Shown here one piece after another: positions 1 through 6,857 of a stretch of 7,667 nucleotides of DNA. Origin of the DNA: an uncultured Cytophagaceae bacterium (GTDB taxonomy: Bacteria > Bacteroidota > Bacteroidia > Cytophagales > Microscillaceae); the NCBI GenBank assembly GCA_937899305.1, contig CALDJV010000245.1, positions 1 through 7,667 of the forward strand, written 5' to 3'. Made by a program: the position numbers and the translations under genes. The notes under the pieces were generated by a model. It did no database searches and was not told the origin of the DNA. It saw only the letters and a program-made list of their open reading frames with translations. How positions within the stretch are numbered: position 1 is the stretch's first letter; each line of letters begins with the position of its first letter.

Positions 1-8
1 GATGTTGG

Positions 9-37
9 GGTAACAAATTGATAAACAATTGGTTACC
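9..37. repeat. 12-bp inverted repeat overlapping the PhoX-like stop codon
   Basis: GGTAACAAATTG (9-20) and CAATTGGTTACC (26-37) are inverted copies with one mismatch, separated by the 5-nt loop ATAAA. The minus-strand TAA stop at 33-35 lies within the right arm. No T-run follows the hairpin in the minus direction, so it is not a standard intrinsic terminator. It sits where the homology of the PhoX-like protein ends, so it could mark a rearrangement or insertion junction. That role is inference; the repeat itself is directly visible. Confidence 0.6.
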
Positions 38-944
38 TATTGGCGTCATCAGTAGGAGACAAAGGTTCGTCAATACTGAGCCATTCAGTTTGCAGTGTGG
101 TATTTACTTTTACGAGGCGTTGTTTCCAATTACGAGTATCCAAACTTTTTTGCCCTTTGATAGCCAACACTTGTAGTTGCCCACCTTGATGCAAGTCATT
201 TTTATCTACTGGAATATATCGATAAATCAAACCATCTGATTGATCTTCGGTCATGTATACTATATTCGTTTTGGCATCTACCGCTACTGCTTCATGATTA
301 AAGCGCCCCATTGCTTTGATTGGGCGAGGAGTTACGAGTCCTGGAGCCTTGGCGGCTACTTCAAACACGTAGCCGTGATCTTGCTCTACGTTTTTGCCAT
401 TGGCTCTGGTCACATCTTCTTCACAAGTAAGCCAGCTCCCCCAAGGAGTTACGCCTCCTGCACAGTTGCGATAAGTACCGGCCAAACTCAGATATTCCTT
501 TACTACCTCTCCTTTCTGTTCGTCATAAATAAGCGTAGTGGTACCACCCAAACCAGGAGTCACTCCTTGACCTGCATCGTATAGCATTTCGGCATTTACT
601 TTTTCCAGCAAGGCATTATCTGGCCCAAAAGGGCTGTTTTGCAAAGGAACAGGGCTATTTTCATGATTCCGAATAACCACCGTTTGTTGTTGGTCATTCA
701 AAAAAGTTCCCATACCGTCAGGGCGACCTGGCACCAAAAAGCCATCCGACATGGGTTGTCCCGATTTGGAAATGATTTTATAACTAAAACCTTCTGGCAA
801 ATCCAGGTATTTTTTAGGATCTGAAATGAGTTTCAGTTTGGCCACCTTTTCCTGTTGATGACCAGATTGAAGATTGCACCGAGACAAGGCTAAAAAACCT
901 ACCGAAGTCAAGGTAGTTTGTCGAATAAATTTTCGTCGGTTCAT
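33..944 (-). CDS. Truncated Tat-exported PhoX/DUF839-family phosphatase-like protein
   Basis: The 303-residue product belongs to the PhoX/DUF839 family, whose characterised members are secreted Ca/Fe-dependent phosphomonoesterases. Visible family motifs, numbered from the chosen start, are VIRNHEN (90-96), NCAGGVTPWGSWLTCEE (160-176), GRFNHEAVAVD (213-223) and YMTEDQSDG (230-238). The N-terminus is a twin-arginine signal, NRRKFIRQ (2-9) followed by a hydrophobic stretch, so export by Tat is likely. Cys23 follows 'LSR', a poor lipobox. I chose the ATG at 944, although the frame is open to an ATG at 1025. The twin arginines then fall at residues 3-4, and a -7-like promoter lies inside the longer version. 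Family members are usually well over 400 residues. Here the protein stops just after SIDEPLSPTDDANR, where relatives normally continue into a GEG-containing segment and a C-terminal acidic metal-binding segment. The 32 bases beyond the stop do not resume the family sequence in any frame. The product is probably inactive, and the gene may be a pseudogene. Family assignment is firm; the truncation is inferred from remembered family length. Confidence 0.82.
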   Translation of the reverse strand: MNRRKFIRQTTLTSVGFLALSRCNLQSGHQQEKVAKLKLISDPKKYLDLPEGFSYKIISKSGQPMSDGFLVPGRPDGMGTFLNDQQQTVVIRNHENSPVPLQNSPFGPDNALLEKVNAEMLYDAGQGVTPGLGGTTTLIYDEQKGEVVKEYLSLAGTYRNCAGGVTPWGSWLTCEEDVTRANGKNVEQDHGYVFEVAAKAPGLVTPRPIKAMGRFNHEAVAVDAKTNIVYMTEDQSDGLIYRYIPVDKNDLHQGGQLQVLAIKGQKSLDTRNWKQRLVKVNTTLQTEWLSIDEPLSPTDDANR

Positions 945-988
945 TGTACAATTAATCGTATGTAATTTATAACGGCTTGGTAACTCAC

Positions 989-996
989 CAAAAATA
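989..996 (-). promoter_or_regulatory. Predicted Bacteroidetes-type -7 element for the PhoX-like gene
   Basis: The minus strand reads TATTTTTG, an exact match to the phylum's TAnnTTTG -7 consensus, about 45 nt upstream of the ATG at 944. A TTG lies 15 nt upstream of it, slightly closer than the usual -33 spacing. It would give a leader of roughly 35-40 nt and would separate this gene's transcription from susCD. The motif is short and could arise by chance. Confidence 0.4.
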
Positions 997-1066
997 ACTT
1001 TTCGATTTATCCAAGTTGGAAACAATCACTTTGTGGATCAAACGCGGATCCTCAAACAGAGTACCC

Positions 1067-1072
1067 TGTAAA
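1067..1072. repeat. Left copy of the putative target-site duplication TGTAAA
   Basis: TGTAAA here and at 1208-1213 flank the MITE-like element as direct repeats. The left copy is separated from the terminal inverted repeat by one base (C1073). Extending both copies by that base gives 6 of 7 matches. A 6-bp repeat in AT-rich DNA can be coincidental. Confidence 0.4.
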
Positions 1073-1073
1073 C

Positions 1074-1207
1074 AAGAGGCGGTCTCATAAGTCAAGTACA
1101 GCCAAATTTTCTTCGATAAAAATAATATTTTGGCAAACTTATACCGACAGGTATGCACAATGTATAAAATATTATTTTACTTAAAGTGCATTATGAGACT
1201 GCCCCTT
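1074..1207. mobile_element. MITE-like palindromic element
   Basis: The 17-bp ends AAGAGGCGGTCTCATAA (1074-1090) and, read on the minus strand, AAGGGGCAGTCTCATAA (1207-1191) match at 15 of 17 positions. Inside them are a perfect 13-bp inverted repeat, AAAATAATATTTT (1119-1131) with its complement at 1166-1178, and a perfect 5-bp pair, ATACC/GGTAT (1141-1145, 1150-1154). All are nested around almost the same centre. TGTAAA occurs directly on both sides, at 1067-1072 and 1208-1213, as expected for a target-site duplication of about 6-7 bp. The 134-bp element encodes no transposase. These are the hallmarks of a non-autonomous miniature inverted-repeat element moved in trans by an IS transposase, which I cannot name. 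When transcribed it would fold into a long hairpin that could end or stabilise the susCD message. Chance is unlikely for the nested repeats, but mobility is inferred. Confidence 0.65.
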
Positions 1208-1213
1208 TGTAAA
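1208..1213. repeat. Right copy of the putative target-site duplication TGTAAA
   Basis: This copy directly abuts the right terminal inverted repeat (1191-1207) and matches TGTAAA at 1067-1072. Removing the element and one copy would restore a continuous intergenic sequence. Confidence 0.4.
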
Positions 1214-1318
1214 AAATAGCTTCCACAAGGTAATGATCTCTTCTATGTTATTCCGGTTCGTTTAGTTTTGAACCTTCACAATAAAAGGAGTACCATCTAC
1301 CATACCCCGTATAATCAA

Positions 1319-2821
1319 CTAGTTTACGTCCCACCATACTTTTTGTAAGATGGTATTGACGCCATTGAGCGGTGCCCGGCTAATGGCCACATCGGCATTG
1401 ACCTGATTCTTATCAGTGGTTTTGCTAGAATAAAAGTATCGGGTAGGAATCTGGCTTGCGACCACATCGGGCCCCAGCGATAACGTTGGAAAGCCAGTAC
1501 GACGCCACACTGCATATCCCTCAAAACCATAGTTGGGTTGATCCATCCAGCGTTGAATGGCAATGTGCTTGAGCTCGTTCCCCGAAAAGCGAGCAGCAAG
1601 GCTTGCCAAATAAGCCGCACTTTGAGTAGAAGTGGCATCGATTCCGTATTTGCTTAGAGAAGCCTTTACTCCTGCTTCGTATGCCTCCAAAGCCGATCCA
1701 CCAATCATTCCTTGTGCAATGGCTTCTGCTTTCAGAAAATTCAGTTCAGCATAAGTCATCAACCAGAACTTGTTCAAATTCTTGACGTTATCACTCAACA
1801 AAGAACGGTCTTCGGGCAAGGTAACATCAGAAGCCAAGCCTACTGGTTGCCCTACATAGGCAGGTGTACCCGCAGTTACCGAGTTGGCGGTAGGATTTAG
1901 CAACCAAGCCAAGCGAGGGTCTTCGACATTGGCCAATTGGTTTACTCCACCTGCTCCTTTCATAATATCTACCAGGGTCGCCGAAAGTCGAACATCATCA
2001 ATATTGGCTTGACTCGCACTCAACGGCCAGGTATCGGCCAACACAAATTCAAATAGGGCTGCGTCTGCATTAGATTCAAACACTGGAAACTGACTTGGGT
2101 TACTAAAAATAGCCGCCACATCACTGCTGACATTGGTCGCCTTTGACTGACGCATCAACAAGCGTAACCGCAAAGAATTGGCAAACTTTCGCCAGCCCAT
2201 TTTATCTCCCTGAAACAACAAATCACGCGCAGCATCAATACTTTGGTTGGCATCGGCATTGGCCAGCAAGGTGTTGGCCTGCTCCAAGTCAGCAATCATT
2301 GCTTTGTATACATCAGCCTGAGCATCATAAGCCGGAAAAATGTACTTATCCTCTAACCGGAAGGCTTGTCCTGCATCCACATAAGGAATGTCCCCAAATA
2401 AATCGGTCATATAGCTCAGCATATACACCTTCAGAATATTACCCACTGCTACATAAGTATCATTGCCTTGTTTTTCGGCTTCAAACTTCATCAATTCAAT
2501 GCTACGCAAAGCGCCTCCGTTTTCTGAATAGGCAATTTCCCAAGTTCGGCGCGAGATCGCATCATCGTCCTGAGTGAGCGTGCCTTCGGCTGAATTCAAT
2601 ATGGCAAATTGCTGAGCAAACTGGCCAGGTACTTCATAAGAACCACTTACCTGACCAATAAACCCTGGAACTACCGACCCAAACAGCAGGTCGATACTTG
2701 GATTGTTAGTCGATTGGTTCGGGTCAATGTTGATTTCTTCTAAACCATTGTTACAACTGGCAAACATCGTCAGCAAGCCAGCAAACATCAACGTATTATA
2801 TATTACTTGTAATTTTTTCAT
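1319..2821 (-). CDS. SusD/RagB-family outer-membrane lipoprotein (SusD-like_2 type)
   Basis: This is the 500-residue surface lipoprotein partner of the TonB-dependent transporter encoded upstream. SusD-family proteins bind the nutrient at the cell surface and act as a lid over the SusC barrel. The N-terminus is a lipoprotein signal with lipobox FASC and lipidated Cys23. It continues into NNGLEEINIDPN, the start typical of the SusD-like_2 branch. Further family-type segments are LSYMTDLFGDIPYVDA (135-150), YDAQADVYKAMIADLEQA (165-182), GDKMGWRKFANSLRLRLLMR (205-224), MTYAELNFLKAEAI (355-368) and EGYAVWRRTGFP (434-445). The C-terminus VWWDVN is a normal ending for this group, and the length is typical. 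The start is fixed by an in-frame TGA four codons upstream. Only 13 nt separate it from the transporter's stop, so the two genes are almost certainly co-transcribed. No clear Shine-Dalgarno sequence is present, as is common in the phylum. The substrate cannot be predicted from sequence. Confidence 0.96.
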   Translation of the reverse strand: MKKLQVIYNTLMFAGLLTMFASCNNGLEEINIDPNQSTNNPSIDLLFGSVVPGFIGQVSGSYEVPGQFAQQFAILNSAEGTLTQDDDAISRRTWEIAYSENGGALRSIELMKFEAEKQGNDTYVAVGNILKVYMLSYMTDLFGDIPYVDAGQAFRLEDKYIFPAYDAQADVYKAMIADLEQANTLLANADANQSIDAARDLLFQGDKMGWRKFANSLRLRLLMRQSKATNVSSDVAAIFSNPSQFPVFESNADAALFEFVLADTWPLSASQANIDDVRLSATLVDIMKGAGGVNQLANVEDPRLAWLLNPTANSVTAGTPAYVGQPVGLASDVTLPEDRSLLSDNVKNLNKFWLMTYAELNFLKAEAIAQGMIGGSALEAYEAGVKASLSKYGIDATSTQSAAYLASLAARFSGNELKHIAIQRWMDQPNYGFEGYAVWRRTGFPTLSLGPDVVASQIPTRYFYSSKTTDKNQVNADVAISRAPLNGVNTILQKVWWDVN

Positions 2822-2834
2822 TTGTCCAAATCAA

Positions 2835-5800
2835 TTAGAAGTTAGCTGAAACCGAGAAACCATAAGAACGAGGGGTAGGAACTGTAAAAAACTCTCCGCC
2901 AATCAACTCCCCACTATACCCCGCTGCTTCAGGATCTACATGGGGCACATTGTCCCATAAAAACAGGTTGCGCCCGTAAAGTGTAAGGGTAGCATTTTGT
3001 AGCAATAGTCTTTTAGTAAGTCTATTAGGCAAGCGATAAGAAAACTTCACTTCACGAAGCTTTACAAAAGTGCGGTCAAAGGTGCCAATGGCGTCGTTGT
3101 CAAAATACCTACGGTATACATTCTGAGATCGAGCCGCAAACTCAGCTGGGGTAATGTTGCCATCAGCTTTGTCTAAAAAGGCTCCATTCAGCGTCACCCA
3201 GTGTTCGCCAGGTACCACGGTTTGGCCTTGACTCGCCGCCAAAGCTGCCGCAGCTGGATTGTCTCTTTCAAACAAGGTAGCCGATTCGGCCAAAGCTCCC
3301 AGGTTATTTCCCACCACATACGTACGAGAGTGTATCTGTCCTCCTTTGTTGATATCCACCAAAAAGCTAAAAGAAAAGTTTTTATACGTAATCTGGTTGT
3401 TAATCCCCGCAATCCAATCAGGAATACCATTTCCTAACAGTGGTTTGGCTTGGTCTACCAAGGTTCCTACATCATCCGATTCTTCAGCTCTTCCATCTGG
3501 TCGGTATATTTGCACCCCATTTCTACCTAGTTTACCGTTTTGATCCACTTTCAAGAGATAATCCCCATAAAAATCACCGTAACTTCCTCCATTTCTAATA
3601 TCGAGGTTAATCCAACGTTCTGCCAATGTAATTCTTTCATCGTCAGAAAGATTCAGCCCAGAAACCTTGTTGGTATTTCTAGACCAGTTGGCAGTAATGT
3701 CCCACTGAAAATCTTTAAACTTTATGGGTGTAAAAGTGGCAGAAATTTCCACTCCTCGGTTTTTGATCGATGCAGGTACATTGATGGTCCGCTCTAAAAA
3801 TCCACTTTCGGTAGCAATCGGCACTACGGCAATCTGTTGGCGATTTTCAATGGTATAAATGGTCGCATCAAAAGATATCCGATTATTAAACAAACTTGCC
3901 TCGATACCCGCCTCCATAGATACAATATTTTCAGGCTTCAACTGCGCATTTCCCAAACGTCCAACCACCGAGTTTACCGAAATGCCCTGAGTAGTTCGGC
4001 CTGCCACCGTGATGGTATTGGTTTGATAAGGATCGGTGTCATTACCCACTTCTGAATAGCTCAGCCTGGCTTTGATAAAATCGGTAGGCGAAGTAAGCCT
4101 AAGGTGCAACATGTCGGTAATCACTGCGCTCAAAGAAACTGAGGGATAAAAGAATGAATTGTTGCCTTTGGGCAATGTACTAGACCAGTCGTTTCTTCCA
4201 GTAATGTCCAAAAACAAATAATCATTTAACCCAATCGTTACTCCTCCATACACACTGTTGATGCGTTTTCTGGAGAGAAAATTACTGGCAATAACGGGCG
4301 AACGGCTATTGGATAAGCTATATAAACCTGGAATCACCAAACCATCGATGTCAGTACTTGCTCTGATCTCTTCCAAACGTTGATTGAGGCGATTGGCTCC
4401 ACCAATGGCTTTCACCGAAAAGTTTCCAAATTTTTTCTCGAAGGTCAACAGAATATCGCTGTTGTCTTCCAAGTAAAATACGCTGGCCTCTGAATAGAAT
4501 CCATTTACATAGGGAAAGTGTGAAAAAGCCTTGCGAGTAGTTCGGTTGTCACGATAAAAATCCCTTCCAGTTCTCAACTGAAGCGATAATTCATCAGTGA
4601 TGTCATAGTTGAGCTGCACATTACCAAACATTCGGTTTCTTGAATTTCCATTTAAATTTTCATAAGCCAAAAAGTAAGGGTTGTTTACCCGACGATCTGA
4701 GGTAGCTTGTCGTTCTCCGGCTTTGAAAGGCTCCCAATAATTTTTGAGTTCGTTTAAGCTTTCGTTGGTGCCTAGCTTTAACATGGTAAAGAAAATATTC
4801 GACTCATTTTTTGCTCCAATCTCTGGGCGATTATCACTGCCACTATTCACATAATTCATACTGGCTCCAATCGTCAAGCGGGAATTCAAACTGGCCCGCG
4901 AGTTCAAGCTTAGGTAATTACGCTTGAGGTTGGTATTGGGTACCATTCCTTTTTGATCTAGTCGGCTGTACGAAAGGCGAAAGTTACTCTTGGCGGTACC
5001 ATTGGTTACCGATACGTTGTAGTTTTGAGTCACGCCCGTTTCAAGAAAATCTCGGATGGGGTCTTCACCCAAACGATTTACCCAGGGAATGTTTCTTGGA
5101 GTAGCCGGATTTCTTGGGTCATATTGTGCTATATTCTGCCCACTAAAACGAGGTCCAAAGTTTCTCCCGGCATCGGCGTTCAGGTTAGGAAATGCATACA
5201 AACCATTCGATCCTTTTCCGAAAGTAGTTTGGAACTTAGGTGTTTTCAAAGGGTTTTGAAAAGAAATGTTGGTGTTTACTGATACTCCCAATCCCTTTTG
5301 TCCACGTCCACTTTTGGTCGTAATCAAAATAACTCCGTTGGCAGCCCTGGTTCCGTACAATGCCGAAGCAGTTGCACCTTTCAGTATCTGAATATCCGCA
5401 ATGTCTTGTGGGTTTATCTCAGCAGCAGCATTTCCGTAGTCTACCTGTATTTCACCTCCTCCCAAGCGGCCTTCACCAAAAAAACCACTTTGGTTGGGGT
5501 TGGAAGGTCCTCCAAATACCCGAGAAGTTTGATGTATTTCGTTACTAATTGGAATTCCATCTACGATAAAAAGGGGTTGATTTCTTCCCGAAAGGGAGTT
5601 GTATCCCCGAAGTACAATTGTAGAAGAAGCCCCCACTCCACCACTGGTATTGGTAATCTGAGCTCCAGCTACTTTACCACTGAGGGCATTTAGTAAATTA
5701 GGCTCACTGGCTTCTCTAATGGCTGCTCCAGATACCCTTTGAGTAGAATAACCAATCGACTTTTGTTGTCTTTTTACATTCAGGGCCGTTACTACAACTT

Positions 5801-6473
5801 CATTAAGTTTAGAAAAGTCCTGTTTTAAAATAATATTGAAAGTGGTTTGAGTTCCAATTTGTACTTCTTGAGCCACAAACCCAATGAATTTAACCATTAA
5901 TACCTGGGCCTGGTCTGGAATCAGAAGCCTGAAGTTTCCTTGGACATCGGTAGCCGTTCCAATGGCAGTTCCCTTTACCTGCACCGTGGCTCCAGCCAAC
6001 GCTTCTTTCGTCTCCGCATCAATCACCTGTCCAGTAATCGTCCTATCCAATGTCTTAATTGTCACTTTCTGAACAGAGCGACTTTGAGGCTTCGCCACCT
6101 TTGTTTTTCGTGGCTTACGCTGACGAATGTACACCTGTTTTCCTCTTCGGTAATAAGTAAGATTGGCTTGTTGGTATAAAGCGTTTAGAACGGCTTTGAC
6201 TGTAGGACGCCCTTTAGGAAGGCGTACCTTTTGGTGCATTGCTATTCTATTGGTACTATAAGTAAATCTAAAATCAGTTTTCGTGTCCAATAACTTCAAC
6301 GTCTTCCCCACACTCATATATTCATTTTTGACGTGAACATGTACCGAGCCCAAATTTTGTCCCTCAGCAAAAGACAAGCAAGTTCCCAAGATGAGAAACA
6401 AAAAGCTCACACGTAAGGTATATAAAGTATAAATGGTCATCTTAATGAGAACATTTGTTAAGTTTTTTTTCAT
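2835..6473 (-). CDS. SusC/RagA-family TonB-dependent outer-membrane transporter with STN domain
   Basis: The 1212-residue product imports a nutrient across the outer membrane using TonB energy, together with the SusD-like protein encoded next. Domains in order: a signal peptide (about 1-38, ending FAEGQ); an STN signalling domain (about 45-120); a very basic linker (about 117-140); and a carboxypeptidase-regulatory-like beta domain (about 147-218). Then come a TonB-box-like segment, LNEVVVTA (223-230), a plug (about 236-388) and a beta-barrel to the end. The plug carries the SusC signatures LFIVDGIPI (301-309) and GATASALYGTRAANGVI (366-382). The barrel ends YGFSVSANF, with the terminal Phe usual for outer-membrane proteins. 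The start is bounded by an in-frame TAA four codons upstream; Met12 is a less likely alternative. STN domains are known in transporters that signal substrate binding to an anti-sigma/sigma pair. A sigma gene lies upstream, but no anti-sigma gene is seen. The ALNVKRQQKSIGYS segment after the TonB box resembles SusC proteins that pair with SusD-like_2 partners. The substrate is unknown. Confidence 0.97.
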   Translation of the reverse strand: MKKNLTNVLIKMTIYTLYTLRVSFLFLILGTCLSFAEGQNLGSVHVHVKNEYMSVGKTLKLLDTKTDFRFTYSTNRIAMHQKVRLPKGRPTVKAVLNALYQQANLTYYRRGKQVYIRQRKPRKTKVAKPQSRSVQKVTIKTLDRTITGQVIDAETKEALAGATVQVKGTAIGTATDVQGNFRLLIPDQAQVLMVKFIGFVAQEVQIGTQTTFNIILKQDFSKLNEVVVTALNVKRQQKSIGYSTQRVSGAAIREASEPNLLNALSGKVAGAQITNTSGGVGASSTIVLRGYNSLSGRNQPLFIVDGIPISNEIHQTSRVFGGPSNPNQSGFFGEGRLGGGEIQVDYGNAAAEINPQDIADIQILKGATASALYGTRAANGVILITTKSGRGQKGLGVSVNTNISFQNPLKTPKFQTTFGKGSNGLYAFPNLNADAGRNFGPRFSGQNIAQYDPRNPATPRNIPWVNRLGEDPIRDFLETGVTQNYNVSVTNGTAKSNFRLSYSRLDQKGMVPNTNLKRNYLSLNSRASLNSRLTIGASMNYVNSGSDNRPEIGAKNESNIFFTMLKLGTNESLNELKNYWEPFKAGERQATSDRRVNNPYFLAYENLNGNSRNRMFGNVQLNYDITDELSLQLRTGRDFYRDNRTTRKAFSHFPYVNGFYSEASVFYLEDNSDILLTFEKKFGNFSVKAIGGANRLNQRLEEIRASTDIDGLVIPGLYSLSNSRSPVIASNFLSRKRINSVYGGVTIGLNDYLFLDITGRNDWSSTLPKGNNSFFYPSVSLSAVITDMLHLRLTSPTDFIKARLSYSEVGNDTDPYQTNTITVAGRTTQGISVNSVVGRLGNAQLKPENIVSMEAGIEASLFNNRISFDATIYTIENRQQIAVVPIATESGFLERTINVPASIKNRGVEISATFTPIKFKDFQWDITANWSRNTNKVSGLNLSDDERITLAERWINLDIRNGGSYGDFYGDYLLKVDQNGKLGRNGVQIYRPDGRAEESDDVGTLVDQAKPLLGNGIPDWIAGINNQITYKNFSFSFLVDINKGGQIHSRTYVVGNNLGALAESATLFERDNPAAAALAASQGQTVVPGEHWVTLNGAFLDKADGNITPAEFAARSQNVYRRYFDNDAIGTFDRTFVKLREVKFSYRLPNRLTKRLLLQNATLTLYGRNLFLWDNVPHVDPEAAGYSGELIGGEFFTVPTPRSYGFSVSANF

Positions 6474-6857
6474 ATCTTTGAATTAAGTTTTATTTCAATC
6501 ATTTGATTTCTGGCAATAAGGCATCAGGCTGACTCAAAATGGCGCCATCATTTTGAAGCAGTGGTGTAAATGCCACGAAATTATTTTTGATATTTGGAAG
6601 TACCTTGCCGGGTACTTCTTTACTATTTATATAGGCTAATCATTACATAGGCAAGCAGCTTTTTTATTGTTCAACCATATTTCATTCACCTGATTCATTC
6701 GTTTATTTCAAAAGGTGTTTCTCTAATATAGTTGTAGTTATCACTTGGAAAGTACTAGTGGAGATGCTAAGTAATTATTAAATAAGAGTGGGGATTTTAA
6801 AGAAAAGTTAATTGAATAGAGGTTTTTCCTTTGAGAAAAATTTATTACGTCAAGTTA
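6474..6857. other. Gene-free gap between the sigma factor and susC-like genes
   Basis: This 384-bp AT-rich stretch contains no convincing gene, although a FecR-type anti-sigma gene commonly occupies this place. It must hold the transporter operon's promoter unless transcription runs through from the sigma gene. I find no exact minus-strand TAnnTTTG here, which would fit a promoter read by an alternative sigma factor but does not prove it. Also present are a perfect 8-bp inverted repeat (6597-6618), a 46-codon minus-strand open segment without a start (about 6501-6641) and a 20-codon ATG frame (6636-6698). None is strong enough to call. Confidence 0.6.
6597..6618. repeat. 8-bp perfect inverted repeat in the sigma-susC gap
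   Basis: GAAGTACC (6597-6604) and GGTACTTC (6611-6618) are perfect inverted copies around the 6-nt loop TTGCCG. Neither strand shows a continuous T-run directly after the stem, so it is not a classical terminator. It lies about 125 bp upstream of the transporter start and could be a regulator binding site, an RNA hairpin or chance. Confidence 0.5.

Larger units (their letters stand above)
945..1318. other. Intergenic region between the SusD-like and PhoX-like genes
   Basis: This 374-bp stretch holds no convincing gene. It contains the predicted promoter of the PhoX-like gene (989-996) and a MITE-like element (about 1074-1207). A weak 5-bp inverted repeat, GGTTC/GAACC, lies at 1255-1259 and 1270-1274. 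The last is not followed by a T-run, so I do not call a terminator for the susCD operon. A minus-strand frame stays open from about 1177 to 985 but has no ATG. Confidence 0.6.

Noticed and set aside
985..1177. Minus-strand open frame through the MITE-like element, ending LDKSKSYFW.
   Set aside because: It has no ATG, begins directly after a stop within the palindrome and overlaps the PhoX-like promoter region. It is most likely chance.
1255..1274. Possible terminator hairpin GGTTC/GAACC downstream of the SusD-like gene.
   Set aside because: The stem is only 5 bp and no T-run follows it in the minus direction.
1264..1318. In-frame extension after the SusD TAG stop (LIIRGMVDGTPFIVKVQN, then stop).
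   Set aside because: VWWDVN is a normal C-terminus for this SusD branch, so the TAG is probably a genuine stop. Nothing suggests readthrough.
2143..2577. A 144-codon plus-strand frame opposite the SusD-like gene.
   Set aside because: It lies wholly antisense to a well-supported gene, shows no recognisable domain and has the composition of a shadow frame.
5298..5693. A 131-codon plus-strand frame opposite the SusC plug domain.
   Set aside because: It is antisense to strongly conserved SusC motifs and has no family resemblance of its own.
6473..6480. Exact TAnnTTTG match (TATCTTTG) on the plus strand at the start of the susC-like gene.
   Set aside because: It points away from every gene in the window, its TTG lies too close (15 nt), and it overlaps the transporter's start codon region. 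No plus-strand gene follows.
6823..6840. TTTTTC/GAAAAA hairpin just downstream of the sigma factor stop.
   Set aside because: The stem is weak and AT-only except for one pair, and no T-run follows it in the direction of transcription.
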